Shown here one piece after another: positions 17,278 to 25,779 of a stretch of 64,000 nt of DNA (its first letter is position 1; the number at the start of each line of letters is the position of its first letter). The DNA is from Anaerocolumna jejuensis DSM 15929. GTDB lineage: Bacteria; Bacillota; Clostridia; Lachnospirales; Lachnospiraceae. The position numbers and the translations under genes are program-made. The notes beneath the pieces are model-generated. The model ran no database searches and was not told where the DNA came from. It saw nothing but the letters and a program-made list of their open reading frames with translations. The stretch spans positions 169,028 through 233,027 of the forward strand of contig NZ_FRAC01000008.1 in the NCBI RefSeq assembly GCF_900142215.1. The letters are read 5' to 3'.

Positions 17278-19071
17278 TTATTTGTACATAGGGCCAAAGG
17301 TCTGGCAGGCTCTGTAATCCTGTCCTTCCTTATCCATGCCAAATGCATTCCATACGGCAGGACGGAATATTTTCTCCTCGGGCACATTATGCATGCTTAC
17401 AGGTATTCTTAAAATAGAGCACAGGGTAATAATATCTGCTCCGATATGTCCATAGCTTATGGCACCGTGGTTAGCTCCCCAGTTATTCATCACATCATAG
17501 GCAGAGGCAAAGGCGCCGCTTCCCGTAAGTCTTGGAGCGAACCAGGTGCAGGGCCAGGTATAGTCCGTTCTCTTCCACAGCTTATCCGAAACCTCTTCCG
17601 GAAGATTCAGGGTATAGCCCTCTGCCAGCTGCATTACAGGTCCTATGCCCTTTATCAGGTTAAGGCGCATCATGGTAACCGGCATTTCACTTCTTGTCAG
17701 GAATCTGGAGGAGAAACCGCCGCCTCTGAAATATCCGGTATCCGCTGCATTCCAGGTAGTTGCAGCAAGGCAGGCAAGTTCATCTTCCTTTGATATCTCC
17801 CAGAAGGGCTTCATGATACCATTTCCGTCCTTATCCTTTATCTCACCGCAGGCATCGATGCAGGCAGCACCGGAGTTGATAAGATGGATGAAGCCCTTGG
17901 ATTCCTTTGCAATTCCTTCCAGCTCATAGCCGGTAGCCTTCTTTACCGCCTCAGGACTCCAGTAGGTTCTGACATCCGCAAATATCTGAGGTGTATTGGT
18001 CAGGAGCTTGCCAAACAGCATTCCGATACCATTTAATGTATCATTCTCCGTAGCAAGGACATAAGGCTCCCTTGCTCCTTCCCAGTCAAAAGAGGAATTC
18101 AAAAGGGATTCCGGGAAATCACAGTTGGGATAAAAATCCGTCCACTGCCTCTGTCCCTGGAAGCCGCCGGCTATGGCATTGTGTCCCACGCTTTCTTCTT
18201 TGGCGTAGTCCGGAAGATTTGGATTACCATTATATAAATCCTTGATAATACACATCATCTTTACAACAAATTCCCAGTCTTTCTCCTTGTCCTCATCGGT
18301 TTTGCGCAATTCCTCCGGATTCTTGTCAAAGCCTTCCCTGCAGTGTTCCTTTGTCCAGGCCAGTGCCTTTTCATACTCTTTCTTATCGTATATTTCTTCC
18401 GTCATTCTGCGGATAATCTCTACTTCATCAACAGATTCCACTCTCATCCCCAAGTATTCCTCAAAGAAATCCGTGTCAATTATGGATCCGGCTATTCCCA
18501 TACAGATAGAGCCGATCTGAAGATAGGATTTTCCCCTCATGGTAGCTGCCGCAACAGAAGCCCTGCCAAACCGAAGAAGCTTCTCCTTTACATCCTCCGG
18601 AATCTCAGTGTCCGCAGCATCCTGCACATCATGGCCATAGATGCCAAAGGCAGGAAGTCCCTTTTGCGCATGTCCTGCTAAAACAGCTGCCAGATAGACA
18701 GCTCCTGGTCTTTCCGTACCGTTAAAGCCCCACACACCCTTGATGGTGTTCGTATCCATGTCCATGGTTTCTGAGCCATAGCACCAGCAGGGAGTAACTG
18801 TAAGGGTAATGTCTACTCCCGCCTTTTTGAATTTGTCCGCACAGGCAGCTGCCTCCGCTACACGGCCGATGGTGGTATCGGCTATAATTACTTTCACAGG
18901 CTCGCCGTTTGAGTATCTGATGTTTTCCTCAAAAAGCCTGGCTGCTGCCTTTGCCATACCCATGGTCTGTTCTTCCAGGGATTCCCTTACTCCTAAGGCT
19001 CCCCTTCTTCCGTCAATCGTCGGTCTGATTCCGATTACCGGATAATCCCCGATTAGTCTGCTCTTTGCCAT
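17278..19071 (-). CDS. fucI: L-fucose isomerase
   Basis: Mn2+-dependent aldose-ketose isomerase converting L-fucose to L-fuculose. The 597-aa protein starts MAKSRLIGDYPVIGIRPTID. It carries the family blocks RRGALGVRESLEEQT, TPCWCYGSETMDMD, WGFNGTERPGAVYLAAVLA and the C-terminal NHGAISYGHIGADIITLCS. The length matches FucI (about 590 aa). The start ATG has AGGAGG 9 nt upstream; the upstream in-frame Met codons lack ribosome sites. It is the first gene of the fucose operon, divergent from an AraC regulator. A minus-strand TATAAT at 19168-19173 is a possible -10 box with a weak -35. Confidence 0.95.
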   Translation of the reverse strand: MAKSRLIGDYPVIGIRPTIDGRRGALGVRESLEEQTMGMAKAAARLFEENIRYSNGEPVKVIIADTTIGRVAEAAACADKFKKAGVDITLTVTPCWCYGSETMDMDTNTIKGVWGFNGTERPGAVYLAAVLAGHAQKGLPAFGIYGHDVQDAADTEIPEDVKEKLLRFGRASVAAATMRGKSYLQIGSICMGIAGSIIDTDFFEEYLGMRVESVDEVEIIRRMTEEIYDKKEYEKALAWTKEHCREGFDKNPEELRKTDEDKEKDWEFVVKMMCIIKDLYNGNPNLPDYAKEESVGHNAIAGGFQGQRQWTDFYPNCDFPESLLNSSFDWEGAREPYVLATENDTLNGIGMLFGKLLTNTPQIFADVRTYWSPEAVKKATGYELEGIAKESKGFIHLINSGAACIDACGEIKDKDGNGIMKPFWEISKEDELACLAATTWNAADTGYFRGGGFSSRFLTRSEMPVTMMRLNLIKGIGPVMQLAEGYTLNLPEEVSDKLWKRTDYTWPCTWFAPRLTGSGAFASAYDVMNNWGANHGAISYGHIGADIITLCSILRIPVSMHNVPEEKIFRPAVWNAFGMDKEGQDYRACQTFGPMYK

Positions 19072-19176
19072 AATAAATACCTCCTGAATATTCTGCATTA
19101 ATGGCATTTCATAAAAGTAAGGCCTGCATTTCACCGGACCATTTCATGCAATGCTCATGTTAGCTTTATTATACCG

Positions 19177-19206
19177 TTGCCCTATCCCTGTTACTTGTGT
19201 TATAAT
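19177..19206 (+). promoter_or_regulatory. Promoter of the AraC regulator
   Basis: TTGCCC (19177-19182), an 18-bp spacer, then a perfect TATAAT (19201-19206), about 36 nt before the start codon. On the other strand a TATAAT (19168-19173) may serve fucI, so the two promoters would overlap back to back. Confidence 0.6.
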
Positions 19207-19241
19207 GGCAAAAAATATAACGATATTCACCTGGAGGATAT

Positions 19242-20147
19242 ATGCAAAGTCTTGGCTACAATGAGAGCAAACAAAGAGGAACCTTTGACTTTCCAATAGA
19301 ATTCTATCATATTGATAAAAACCATCCCCAATACATAATGTCCTACCATTGGCATGTAGAATATGAAATTATTCGTATTTTGGAGGGCAGTTTTTACGTT
19401 TCCCTGGATGAGAGGGAATATCAGGCCCAAAAAGGGGATATTCTTATCCTGAACAGCGGTACCCTTCATGGCGGTACGCCTAAAGACTGTATTTACCAGT
19501 GCATTGTTTTTGATATGAATATGCTGCTGAAAAAGGAAAATGTCTGCAATGTCTACATTAAGGATATCATGAGCCATAAGCATATGATAAGAGAATATTA
19601 TCCCTCCTGCTGCAGGGGTGCTGCCTCCATTCCCAGCGAAGGACCGGCGCCTAAGGAAGAAGCCTTAAGGCAGCAGCTGGACTGCCTCTTTGATACCCTG
19701 AATGAAAGAGCCCCCGGATATGAGCTTATCATCCAGGGGCTTCTATACCTGATACTTGGCAGCATTACCATCAATCATTTCTATACAAGGGATTCCTTGG
19801 ATACCCAGCGAAACCATAAACGAATTCACCTTCTAAAACAGGTGCTGGAACTTATGGAGGAATCCTACCAGAGTATTCTGACCCTGGAACAGCTGTCCAA
19901 AGCGGCCGGGATGTCTCCCAAATATTTCTGCCGTTTCTTTCATGAAATGACGCATAAAAGTCCCTTTGAATACCTGAATAATTACCGGGTCGAAAGGGCC
20001 GGCTATCAGCTTCTGGCAACAGAGGATTCCATCACAGAAATAGCCTATGCCTGCGGTTTTAATGATTTAAGCTACTTTATCAAGATGTTTAAGCGCTATA
20101 AGGGGATTACACCGGCGAAGTACCGGAAATTAAACTCCTCCGGTTGA
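19242..20147 (+). CDS. AraC-family transcriptional regulator (fucose operon)
   Basis: A 301-aa regulator with an N-terminal cupin sugar-sensing domain (residues about 20-110, with HWHVEYEIIRILEGSFYV and LNSGTLHGG) and a C-terminal pair of AraC helix-turn-helix motifs. Recognisable parts are LEQLSKAAGMSPKYFCRFF and ITEIAYACGFNDLSYFIKMF, ending KRYKGITPAKYRK. It is divergent from fucI with a 170-bp shared intergenic region, so it most likely activates the fucose operon in response to L-fucose or a derivative (inference). GGAGG lies 4 nt before the ATG. Confidence 0.9.
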   Translation: MQSLGYNESKQRGTFDFPIEFYHIDKNHPQYIMSYHWHVEYEIIRILEGSFYVSLDEREYQAQKGDILILNSGTLHGGTPKDCIYQCIVFDMNMLLKKENVCNVYIKDIMSHKHMIREYYPSCCRGAASIPSEGPAPKEEALRQQLDCLFDTLNERAPGYELIIQGLLYLILGSITINHFYTRDSLDTQRNHKRIHLLKQVLELMEESYQSILTLEQLSKAAGMSPKYFCRFFHEMTHKSPFEYLNNYRVERAGYQLLATEDSITEIAYACGFNDLSYFIKMFKRYKGITPAKYRKLNSSG

Positions 20148-20155
20148 TTCCGGTG

Positions 20156-20193
20156 CGGTAATTCATAAGCTTTAAACAGCTTATGAATTACCG
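20156..20193. terminator. Hairpin between convergent araC and collagen-like genes
   Basis: A perfect 16-bp stem (20156-20171 with 20178-20193) with a 6-nt loop lies between two converging genes. T-runs are weak on both sides, so it is a candidate bidirectional terminator rather than a textbook one. Confidence 0.6.
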
Positions 20194-20209
20194 GCCTTTC
20201 CGGCTCTAA

Positions 20210-21316
20210 CTAACTTAAACGTATAATCATCAGGCTTGCGCCTGCTCCGTTGTTAATTAAGGTAGCTACACCTAAAACACTGGTAAACATCTGCAGGGAT
20301 ACTGTTGCTGCTGCTCCCAGGTCAAGCTCGATCTCATTATAATACTGGGAGGTCGATATCACCGGGTTGATGGTGGATGCAGTATTAACAGCACCGTTTA
20401 TTAATAGCCTGCTTCCCATTAAGAGGGATAAGGTCGTATTAATATGGTAGGATATACGGTATCTTCCAAAGGTATTAACGGTAAAAATGGTATTAGCCCC
20501 ATTTACTAAGATATCTGCGGATAACAGCTGGGTGCTCGGAAGAGGAATCAGGGTTCCGCCAAGCAGTACGGTAACAGCAGTTCCTGTTGTATTGGCTGCA
20601 AATCCTGCCGTAGCGGACGGATTGGGCCCTGTGGCTCCCGTTGGGCCTGCAGGACCAGTTGCGCCCGTAGCCCCCGTAGCTCCCGTGGCTCCTGCTGCTC
20701 CCACTGTCCCGGTTATTCCTGTTGCTCCGGCAGCTCCCTGAGGACCTGCCGGTCCTGCTGCTCCCACTGTACCTGCCGCTCCGGCTGGTCCGGTGGCTCC
20801 TCTGGCTCCCGTAGCTCCCGTCAGTCCGGTAGCTCCTGTGGCCCCGGTTATTCCTGCTGCTCCCACAGCACCCGTGGCTCCTGTAATACCCACGCTGCCC
20901 AGGGCTCCTGTGGCTCCTGCCGGCCCGTTGGCTCCCGTAGCTCCTGTGGCTCCCGTGGCCCCGGTGGCTCCCGTAGCAGACCCGGTGGCTCCCGTGGCTC
21001 CCGTAGCTCCGGTAACTCCCGGAATAACAGGGGCATTCATGGCAAGCATCATCTTGGAGTTCAGCATAAGCTGGTTTTCCAGGGCCGTATTCAGCATTGC
21101 TTCAACACTTGAATTTACATTCAGCACATCCTCATAGGTAGCACTCCCTCCCGAAAGCCCGGGCAGTGTACCCAGTACATATTGCATCTTTTCCCCTTCT
21201 GCGTTGAGGATATGGCTCATTCCTAATTCCTCCAGCGCTATAGAGGATAATATCTGATTAATGGAATCACCTCTGGTAAGAGGCGGTGTAATGGTAGGAT
21301 ACTTTGGCAACGACAT
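20210..21316 (-). CDS. Collagen-like repeat protein A
   Basis: A 368-aa protein in three parts. The N-terminal domain (1-99) is shared with the proteins at 21329 and 24819 (signature TRxxxxNQILSSIALEELGMSHI, then NAEGEKMQYVLGTLPG). A collagen-like Gly-X-Y stretch follows (about 100-231), rich in GAT and GPA triplets, with one break near 112-114. The C-terminal beta-rich domain (232-368) is of BclA/C1q type, ending SLMIIRLS. No classical signal peptide is present. In Bacillus and Clostridioides such proteins form hair-like glycoproteins on the spore surface; that role here is an inference. It starts 12 nt after gene B, in one operon with a glycosyltransferase. Confidence 0.9.
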   Translation of the reverse strand: MSLPKYPTITPPLTRGDSINQILSSIALEELGMSHILNAEGEKMQYVLGTLPGLSGGSATYEDVLNVNSSVEAMLNTALENQLMLNSKMMLAMNAPVIPGVTGATGATGATGSATGATGATGATGATGANGPAGATGALGSVGITGATGAVGAAGITGATGATGLTGATGARGATGPAGAAGTVGAAGPAGPQGAAGATGITGTVGAAGATGATGATGATGPAGPTGATGPNPSATAGFAANTTGTAVTVLLGGTLIPLPSTQLLSADILVNGANTIFTVNTFGRYRISYHINTTLSLLMGSRLLINGAVNTASTINPVISTSQYYNEIELDLGAAATVSLQMFTSVLGVATLINNGAGASLMIIRLS

Positions 21317-21328
21317 ATTAGCTCCCTC

Positions 21329-22432
21329 CTAACTCAAACGAATTATCATTAGGGATGCTCCAGCTGAGCCGCTTAATAAAACGGCTGCTCCCAATAACCC
21401 AAATAGTTGCAATGATACCGTTGTTCCTGCCGTAACATCAAGTAAAACTTCGGCAGAAAAGCTTGATAAGCTCAGCAGTGGTATTACTGTGGACTGCAGC
21501 AGTGCTGACCCGTTAATTAATACTCTTGTGCCAAGAACCAGCGCAGCAGTGGTATTAACATTGTAAGATAGCCTGTAACGCCCGGCCGTATTAATGGTAA
21601 AGGTATCATTTGCTCCGTTTACCGTAATGTCTGCCGGCAATACCTGACTGCTTGGAAGCGGTACTACAACTCCAGCCACCGTTACAGATATGGTAGCTCC
21701 TGTTGTATTTGCTGCAAAGGCTGCTGTACTAGTAACGTTGGTACCTGTCGGCCCTGTGGCTCCCGTACCACCGGTGGCTCCTGTGGCTCCTGTGGCCCCC
21801 GTAGCTCCTGTGGCTCCTGCCACCCCTTGGGCTCCTGTCGGTCCTACTCCTCCTGTAGGGCCCAGGGGACCGGTGGCTCCCGTGGCTCCGGTTGCCCCTG
21901 CCGCTCCAACAGCACCGGTAGGACCTATAGCCCCTGCCGTACCTGCGGCTCCTGTGGGACCTGCTGGACCCTGGGCTCCCGTGGCTCCCGTGGCTCCGGC
22001 GGGACCTGTGTCACCCGTTGGACCAATGATTCCGGCGGCTCCTGTGGCTCCTGTAGCTCCTGTGGCTCCGGTTGCTCCTGTGGGTCCGCCGGAAGGACCT
22101 GTGGCTCCCGTGGCTCCCGTTGGCCCTGTGGGACCCTGCATTTCCGAGGAGGCCAATGCGCTTTGCATTTTATTTTTATAGAGCAGCTGATTCTGAGATA
22201 TGGCATCTATCATATTGCGTACACTCTCATTTGCTGCCAGAACATCGTCAACCGTTGCACCCGGTCCGGTGACACCCGGAAGAGTTCCTAAGATGTATTG
22301 AAGCTTTTCACCTTCTGTATTAATAATGTGGCTTAATCCCAATTCTTCCATTGCAATAGAAGATAATATCTGATTAATGACATCTTCTCTTGTCATTGCA
22401 GGGCTGATGGAAGGAAAACTTGGCTGTGACAT
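21329..22432 (-). CDS. Collagen-like repeat protein B
   Basis: A 367-aa paralogue of protein A with the same three-part plan. The N-terminal domain (1-99) has INQILSSIAMEELGLSHI and NTEGEKLQYILGTLPG. The Gly-X-Y region (about 100-230) is dominated by GAT, GPT and GPA triplets and has a one-residue break at GPSGGPTG. The C-terminal domain ends SAGASLMIIRLS, as in A. The Thr-rich triplets are typical O-glycosylation sites in bacterial collagens (known for BclA), and a glycosyltransferase lies 25 nt upstream in the same operon. A and B look like a recent tandem duplication that diverged in the repeats. Confidence 0.9.
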   Translation of the reverse strand: MSQPSFPSISPAMTREDVINQILSSIAMEELGLSHIINTEGEKLQYILGTLPGVTGPGATVDDVLAANESVRNMIDAISQNQLLYKNKMQSALASSEMQGPTGPTGATGATGPSGGPTGATGATGATGATGAAGIIGPTGDTGPAGATGATGAQGPAGPTGAAGTAGAIGPTGAVGAAGATGATGATGPLGPTGGVGPTGAQGVAGATGATGATGATGATGGTGATGPTGTNVTSTAAFAANTTGATISVTVAGVVVPLPSSQVLPADITVNGANDTFTINTAGRYRLSYNVNTTAALVLGTRVLINGSALLQSTVIPLLSLSSFSAEVLLDVTAGTTVSLQLFGLLGAAVLLSGSAGASLMIIRLS

Positions 22433-22457
22433 ATAATTGCACCCCTTTATCTGAAAT

Positions 22458-23546
22458 TTAAGTCCTTAGTACTTCCAACCTGTTTTTCGCTTCCTCAAGG
22501 CCAGGATTGTTCAATAATGCCTGTTCATAAGCTTCACAGGCATTTTCTTTCTCTCCGGCCTTTAAACAGGCTTCCCCCATATAAAAATAGGCAAGAAAGC
22601 TTCCGCTGCCGCTCCTGATCAGATAATTCCCATTATCTTCTCCAAGGAGAACACAATAGGAAAACTCCTTCTTGGCTTCCTCATATCTGTTAAGCTTTAG
22701 CAAAGCAGATCCTCTGTAAAAATGAAGCTCCACATAATCCGGATACAAATTGACCGCCTTTGATAAGCCCTCACATACACTTTCCAGGTTTCCATTAGTA
22801 AGTAGTATGTCGTATTTTAATTTATACAAAAGTGCCGGGGGCAGTTTACCCTGGGACAGAAATCCTAATATCCCATGATTAACAAGCTCTAATGCATCCT
22901 TTATATTCCCCAGCCGGTACAGTTCGCAGGCAATATAATAATCCAGCCACGGATTATCCTTATCCTTTTCTCTTTCCTTCAGGCAGATACGAAGGTTCCT
23001 TAAGGCTTTTTCCCTCATGTGTGCTGTGTTGTATCCGTAATGAAGGATTTCCATACAATTTCCGGTATCCCCCGGTTCCGGCATAATACCGGATTCCGTC
23101 ACAAGCCTCTCATGTATGCTGCCCTTAAAATAAAATTCCTCTTTCTTTTTAAAAAGTCTGTTATGATAGGAAATATAGTATTCCTTTTCTTCTCCTTCCG
23201 AATCAATCAGATGCAGCAGCTTTACCCAATATATTTCTCTATCTCCTTCCAGTAATTCCTTAAAAGCCTCTTTCTCCTTTATTACCAGTCTTTCATCTGC
23301 ATCCATCCACAGTATCCAGTCACCGGAAGCTTTTTCCAGGCTCATATTACGGGCAGCGCTGAAATCTTTCCTCCATTCCGCTTCATAAACCTTATCGGTA
23401 TACAGGGCACAGATTTCCCTGCTATTATCAGAAGAGCCTGTATCAATGACAATTATCTCATCAACAACATCCTTCACACTCTCTAAAGCTGCCCTGATAT
23501 ACTCTTCTTCATTTTTAACTATCATACAAAGACTTAATGTCGGCAT
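22458..23546 (-). CDS. Family 2 glycosyltransferase with C-terminal TPRs (minus-strand operon)
   Basis: A 362-aa protein with an N-terminal GT-A domain: SLCMIVKNEEEYI, VIDTGSSDNSREI, and the DxD metal motif in WILWMDADERL near residues 75-85. From about residue 200, helical TPR-like repeats follow (PALLYKLKYDILLTNG, VELHFYRGSALLKLNRYEEA, AYEQALLNNPGLEEAKN). This design (WaaE/SpsA-like GT2 plus TPR) resembles enzymes that glycosylate proteins, as in exosporium glycosylation. It is the first gene of the operon with collagen-like B and A, which are its likely substrates (inference). Start ATG with AAAGGA upstream. Confidence 0.88.
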   Translation of the reverse strand: MPTLSLCMIVKNEEEYIRAALESVKDVVDEIIVIDTGSSDNSREICALYTDKVYEAEWRKDFSAARNMSLEKASGDWILWMDADERLVIKEKEAFKELLEGDREIYWVKLLHLIDSEGEEKEYYISYHNRLFKKKEEFYFKGSIHERLVTESGIMPEPGDTGNCMEILHYGYNTAHMREKALRNLRICLKEREKDKDNPWLDYYIACELYRLGNIKDALELVNHGILGFLSQGKLPPALLYKLKYDILLTNGNLESVCEGLSKAVNLYPDYVELHFYRGSALLKLNRYEEAKKEFSYCVLLGEDNGNYLIRSGSGSFLAYFYMGEACLKAGEKENACEAYEQALLNNPGLEEAKNRLEVLRT

Positions 23547-23577
23547 AATCCATCCTTTAAATGTACTGGATCTATAA

Positions 23578-23604
23578 CATTTTATGTTCTATCCGGTCAG
23601 GGGT
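23578..23604 (-). promoter_or_regulatory. Sigma-K-like promoter, minus-strand operon
   Basis: Read on the minus strand: AC, 16 nt, then CATAAAATG, one base off the CATAnnnTA consensus of sigma-K. It ends 32 nt before the glycosyltransferase start. Motif match only; no transcription data. Confidence 0.45.
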
Positions 23605-23647
23605 TACTATACAATTAGTATTATAAAGCAATGAATATAACAGTATC

Positions 23648-23674
23648 ACTCCATGAATCCGCTCCCATATAATA
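23648..23674 (+). promoter_or_regulatory. Sigma-K-like promoter, plus-strand operon
   Basis: AC (23648-23649), 16 nt, CATATAATA (23666-23674), a full match to AC-N16-CATAnnnTA, 36 nt before the glycosyltransferase ATG. It mirrors the minus-strand site at 23578-23604. Confidence 0.5.
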
Positions 23675-23709
23675 TATTAATAATTATGTAATGAACCGGA
23701 GATTTATTA

Positions 23710-24819
23710 ATGGTAACTATCAGTTTATCCATGATTGTTAAAAATGAAGAAAACAATATAAGAAGGTGCCTGAATTCCATCCGGGGTATTGTGGATGAAA
23801 TAATCATTGTCGACACCGGCTCCACCGACAATACCAAGGAAATCTGCGCCCTTTATACCGATAAGATATATGATTTTGAATGGATAGATGATTTTTCCGC
23901 CGCCAGAAATTATTCCTATAGGCTTGCGGCAAAGGATTATATCCTGTGGCTGGACGCAGATGATTTTCTGCTGCCGGAAGACAGGGTCAAGCTGAAGAAG
24001 CTGAAAGAAACCTTAAACCCCCAGATCAATACCGTTATGATGAACTATAACACTGGTCTGGATTTTCAGGGAAATGTTATTTTTTCATATTACCGGGAAA
24101 GACTGACAAAGAGAGAATGTAATTTTAAATGGAACGAGCCCGTACACGAATACCTGCTAACCGAAGGTCCCTTTCTGGAAACAGACATCTGCATTACCCA
24201 TGGTAAAATACCGGGAGAAACGTCAAGTGACCGGAATCTGAAAATCTATGAGAAAAAGCTGAGCAACCTGGAATTTCTTTCTCCCCGGGGAACCTATTAC
24301 TACGCCAGAGAATTAAAGGACCACGATAATTTTCTGGAAGCCTCCAGGCAATTTGAACTATTCCTTGACACGGATTTAGGCTGGTTAGAGGATAATATCT
24401 CTGCCTGCAGTGAGCTGGCCAAGTGCTACCTGAAGCTGAATCAGGATAAACGCGCCCTTGCCTGCCTTTTCAGAAGCTTTATTTATTGTGCTCCAAGAGC
24501 CGAAATATGCTGTCAGATCGGATATTACTATCAGGAAAAAATGGATTATGAAACTGCCGCTTTCTGGTTTCAATTTATCCTGTCCCTGAAAAAGCCAAAG
24601 CAATGCTGGGGCTTTCTGCAGCATGACTGCTGGTCCTACATCCCCCTCATCGAAAGTGCTGTTTGCTATGACCGGATGGGTGATTACAATAAAGCACTGA
24701 AATATAATACCAGGGCTTTAAAAATAAAGCCTGATTCTCTGCAGGCAAAGCAAAATCAGACATATCTGCAAAATAAAGTGGCTTTGAACCGGAAAAATAA
24801 AACGAAAGGAGTTCCTTAA
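23710..24819 (+). CDS. Family 2 glycosyltransferase with C-terminal TPRs (plus-strand operon)
   Basis: A 369-aa paralogue of the enzyme at 22458, with the same GT-A start (SLSMIVKNEENNIRRCLNSI, VDTGSTDNTKEICALYTDK) and DxD motif (ILWLDADDFLLPED). The acceptor region NFKWNEPVHEYL is followed by C-terminal TPR-like helices (AALLF-type repeats through KALKYNTRALKIKPDSLQAK). Its stop overlaps the start of collagen-like C by one base (TAATG), so the two are translationally coupled, and the collagen-like protein is the obvious candidate acceptor (inference). Ribosome site CGGAG upstream of the ATG. Confidence 0.9.
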   Translation: MVTISLSMIVKNEENNIRRCLNSIRGIVDEIIIVDTGSTDNTKEICALYTDKIYDFEWIDDFSAARNYSYRLAAKDYILWLDADDFLLPEDRVKLKKLKETLNPQINTVMMNYNTGLDFQGNVIFSYYRERLTKRECNFKWNEPVHEYLLTEGPFLETDICITHGKIPGETSSDRNLKIYEKKLSNLEFLSPRGTYYYARELKDHDNFLEASRQFELFLDTDLGWLEDNISACSELAKCYLKLNQDKRALACLFRSFIYCAPRAEICCQIGYYYQEKMDYETAAFWFQFILSLKKPKQCWGFLQHDCWSYIPLIESAVCYDRMGDYNKALKYNTRALKIKPDSLQAKQNQTYLQNKVALNRKNKTKGVP

Positions 24820-25739
24820 TGTCTATCCCGAATTTTCCGGATATCAGTCCGGATATTACTAGAGAAAAAGCATTGAATATGATTCTTGCATCCATTGCTC
24901 TGGAAGAAGTGGGACTAAGCCACATTATTAATGCAGAAGGAGAAAAAATACAATATGTAATAAACGAGCTGCATAAAAAGACCGGATGCAGTGCTTCCGT
25001 TGATGATATCCTATCCGTTAATAAAAGCGTGGAATCCTTAATTGACGCCCTGATGCAGATGCAGATTTTTCTAAAAAATAAAATGGACCATGTACTCGAT
25101 GTCATGGCCTCTGAAATAGGACCCACCGGTCCCACTGGACCTACCGGCTGCCAGGGCCTGCCGGGGCAAAAAGGCCTGCCAGGTCCGAAAGGACCTGAAG
25201 GAAAACGCGGACCCAGAGGAGAAAAGGGTACCATAGGAGATACGGGACCCATGGGCCCAACCGGACCCCAGGGCATTCCCGGCCCTGTGTGCAAAACCTA
25301 TTCCTGTGTTTCATCCTTCCGGGAAGGCTGTTTAGAAGCTGCCTGGAACTGCATGACCTCCTTTAAATGGAGGGTCAATTTTTCTCCTGATGACTGCACC
25401 TGTCCTTCTCTTTCCTCCGACGACAGCTGCATCCTGCTGAAAACCGGTACATATTATCTGATAACGCTGACCATCAATATTATAGGGCAGAATAATCAGC
25501 AGAAAAAGAATCTGGACATCTCCATAAATCTGAATGAAAATAATCTGACAAAGGAAATCTTTCGTATATTCAGGCCATATACAGCCTGTGTCAATACACC
25601 AGTCACCATATCCGCCGGCAGTTTCTTTCTTTCCACGGCTAATGGTATGGAAGACTGCTTTTTGACTGTCAGCCTGCTGTCACCTTATTCTGTTACTACC
25701 GGGCAGGCAGAGCTGACTGTAGTTGAATATCCCTGCTGA
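24819..25739 (+). CDS. Collagen-like protein C
   Basis: A 306-aa protein sharing the N-terminal domain of A and B (IALEEVGLSHIINAEGEKIQY) but with a much shorter Gly-X-Y region (about 101-156, some 19 triplets). That region is rich in charged triplets (KGP, EGK, RGP, RGE, KGT), unlike the Thr-rich A and B. A Cys-containing C-terminal domain follows (VCKTYSCVSSFREGC, CTCPSLSSDDSC). Charged triplets favour salt-bridged triple helices; the cysteines could cross-link subunits. It is the second gene of a two-gene operon with a glycosyltransferase. No signal peptide is visible. Confidence 0.9.
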   Translation: MSIPNFPDISPDITREKALNMILASIALEEVGLSHIINAEGEKIQYVINELHKKTGCSASVDDILSVNKSVESLIDALMQMQIFLKNKMDHVLDVMASEIGPTGPTGPTGCQGLPGQKGLPGPKGPEGKRGPRGEKGTIGDTGPMGPTGPQGIPGPVCKTYSCVSSFREGCLEAAWNCMTSFKWRVNFSPDDCTCPSLSSDDSCILLKTGTYYLITLTINIIGQNNQQKKNLDISINLNENNLTKEIFRIFRPYTACVNTPVTISAGSFFLSTANGMEDCFLTVSLLSPYSVTTGQAELTVVEYPC

Positions 25740-25779
25740 CTTTTAAATTACAGTCAATGGACGCAGACACCGCTGCGCC

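Noticed and set aside
21690..22181. Val/Ala/Pro-rich + strand frames under the collagen-like genes
   Set aside because: Shadows of the Gly-X-Y codons on the other strand, with no start signals.
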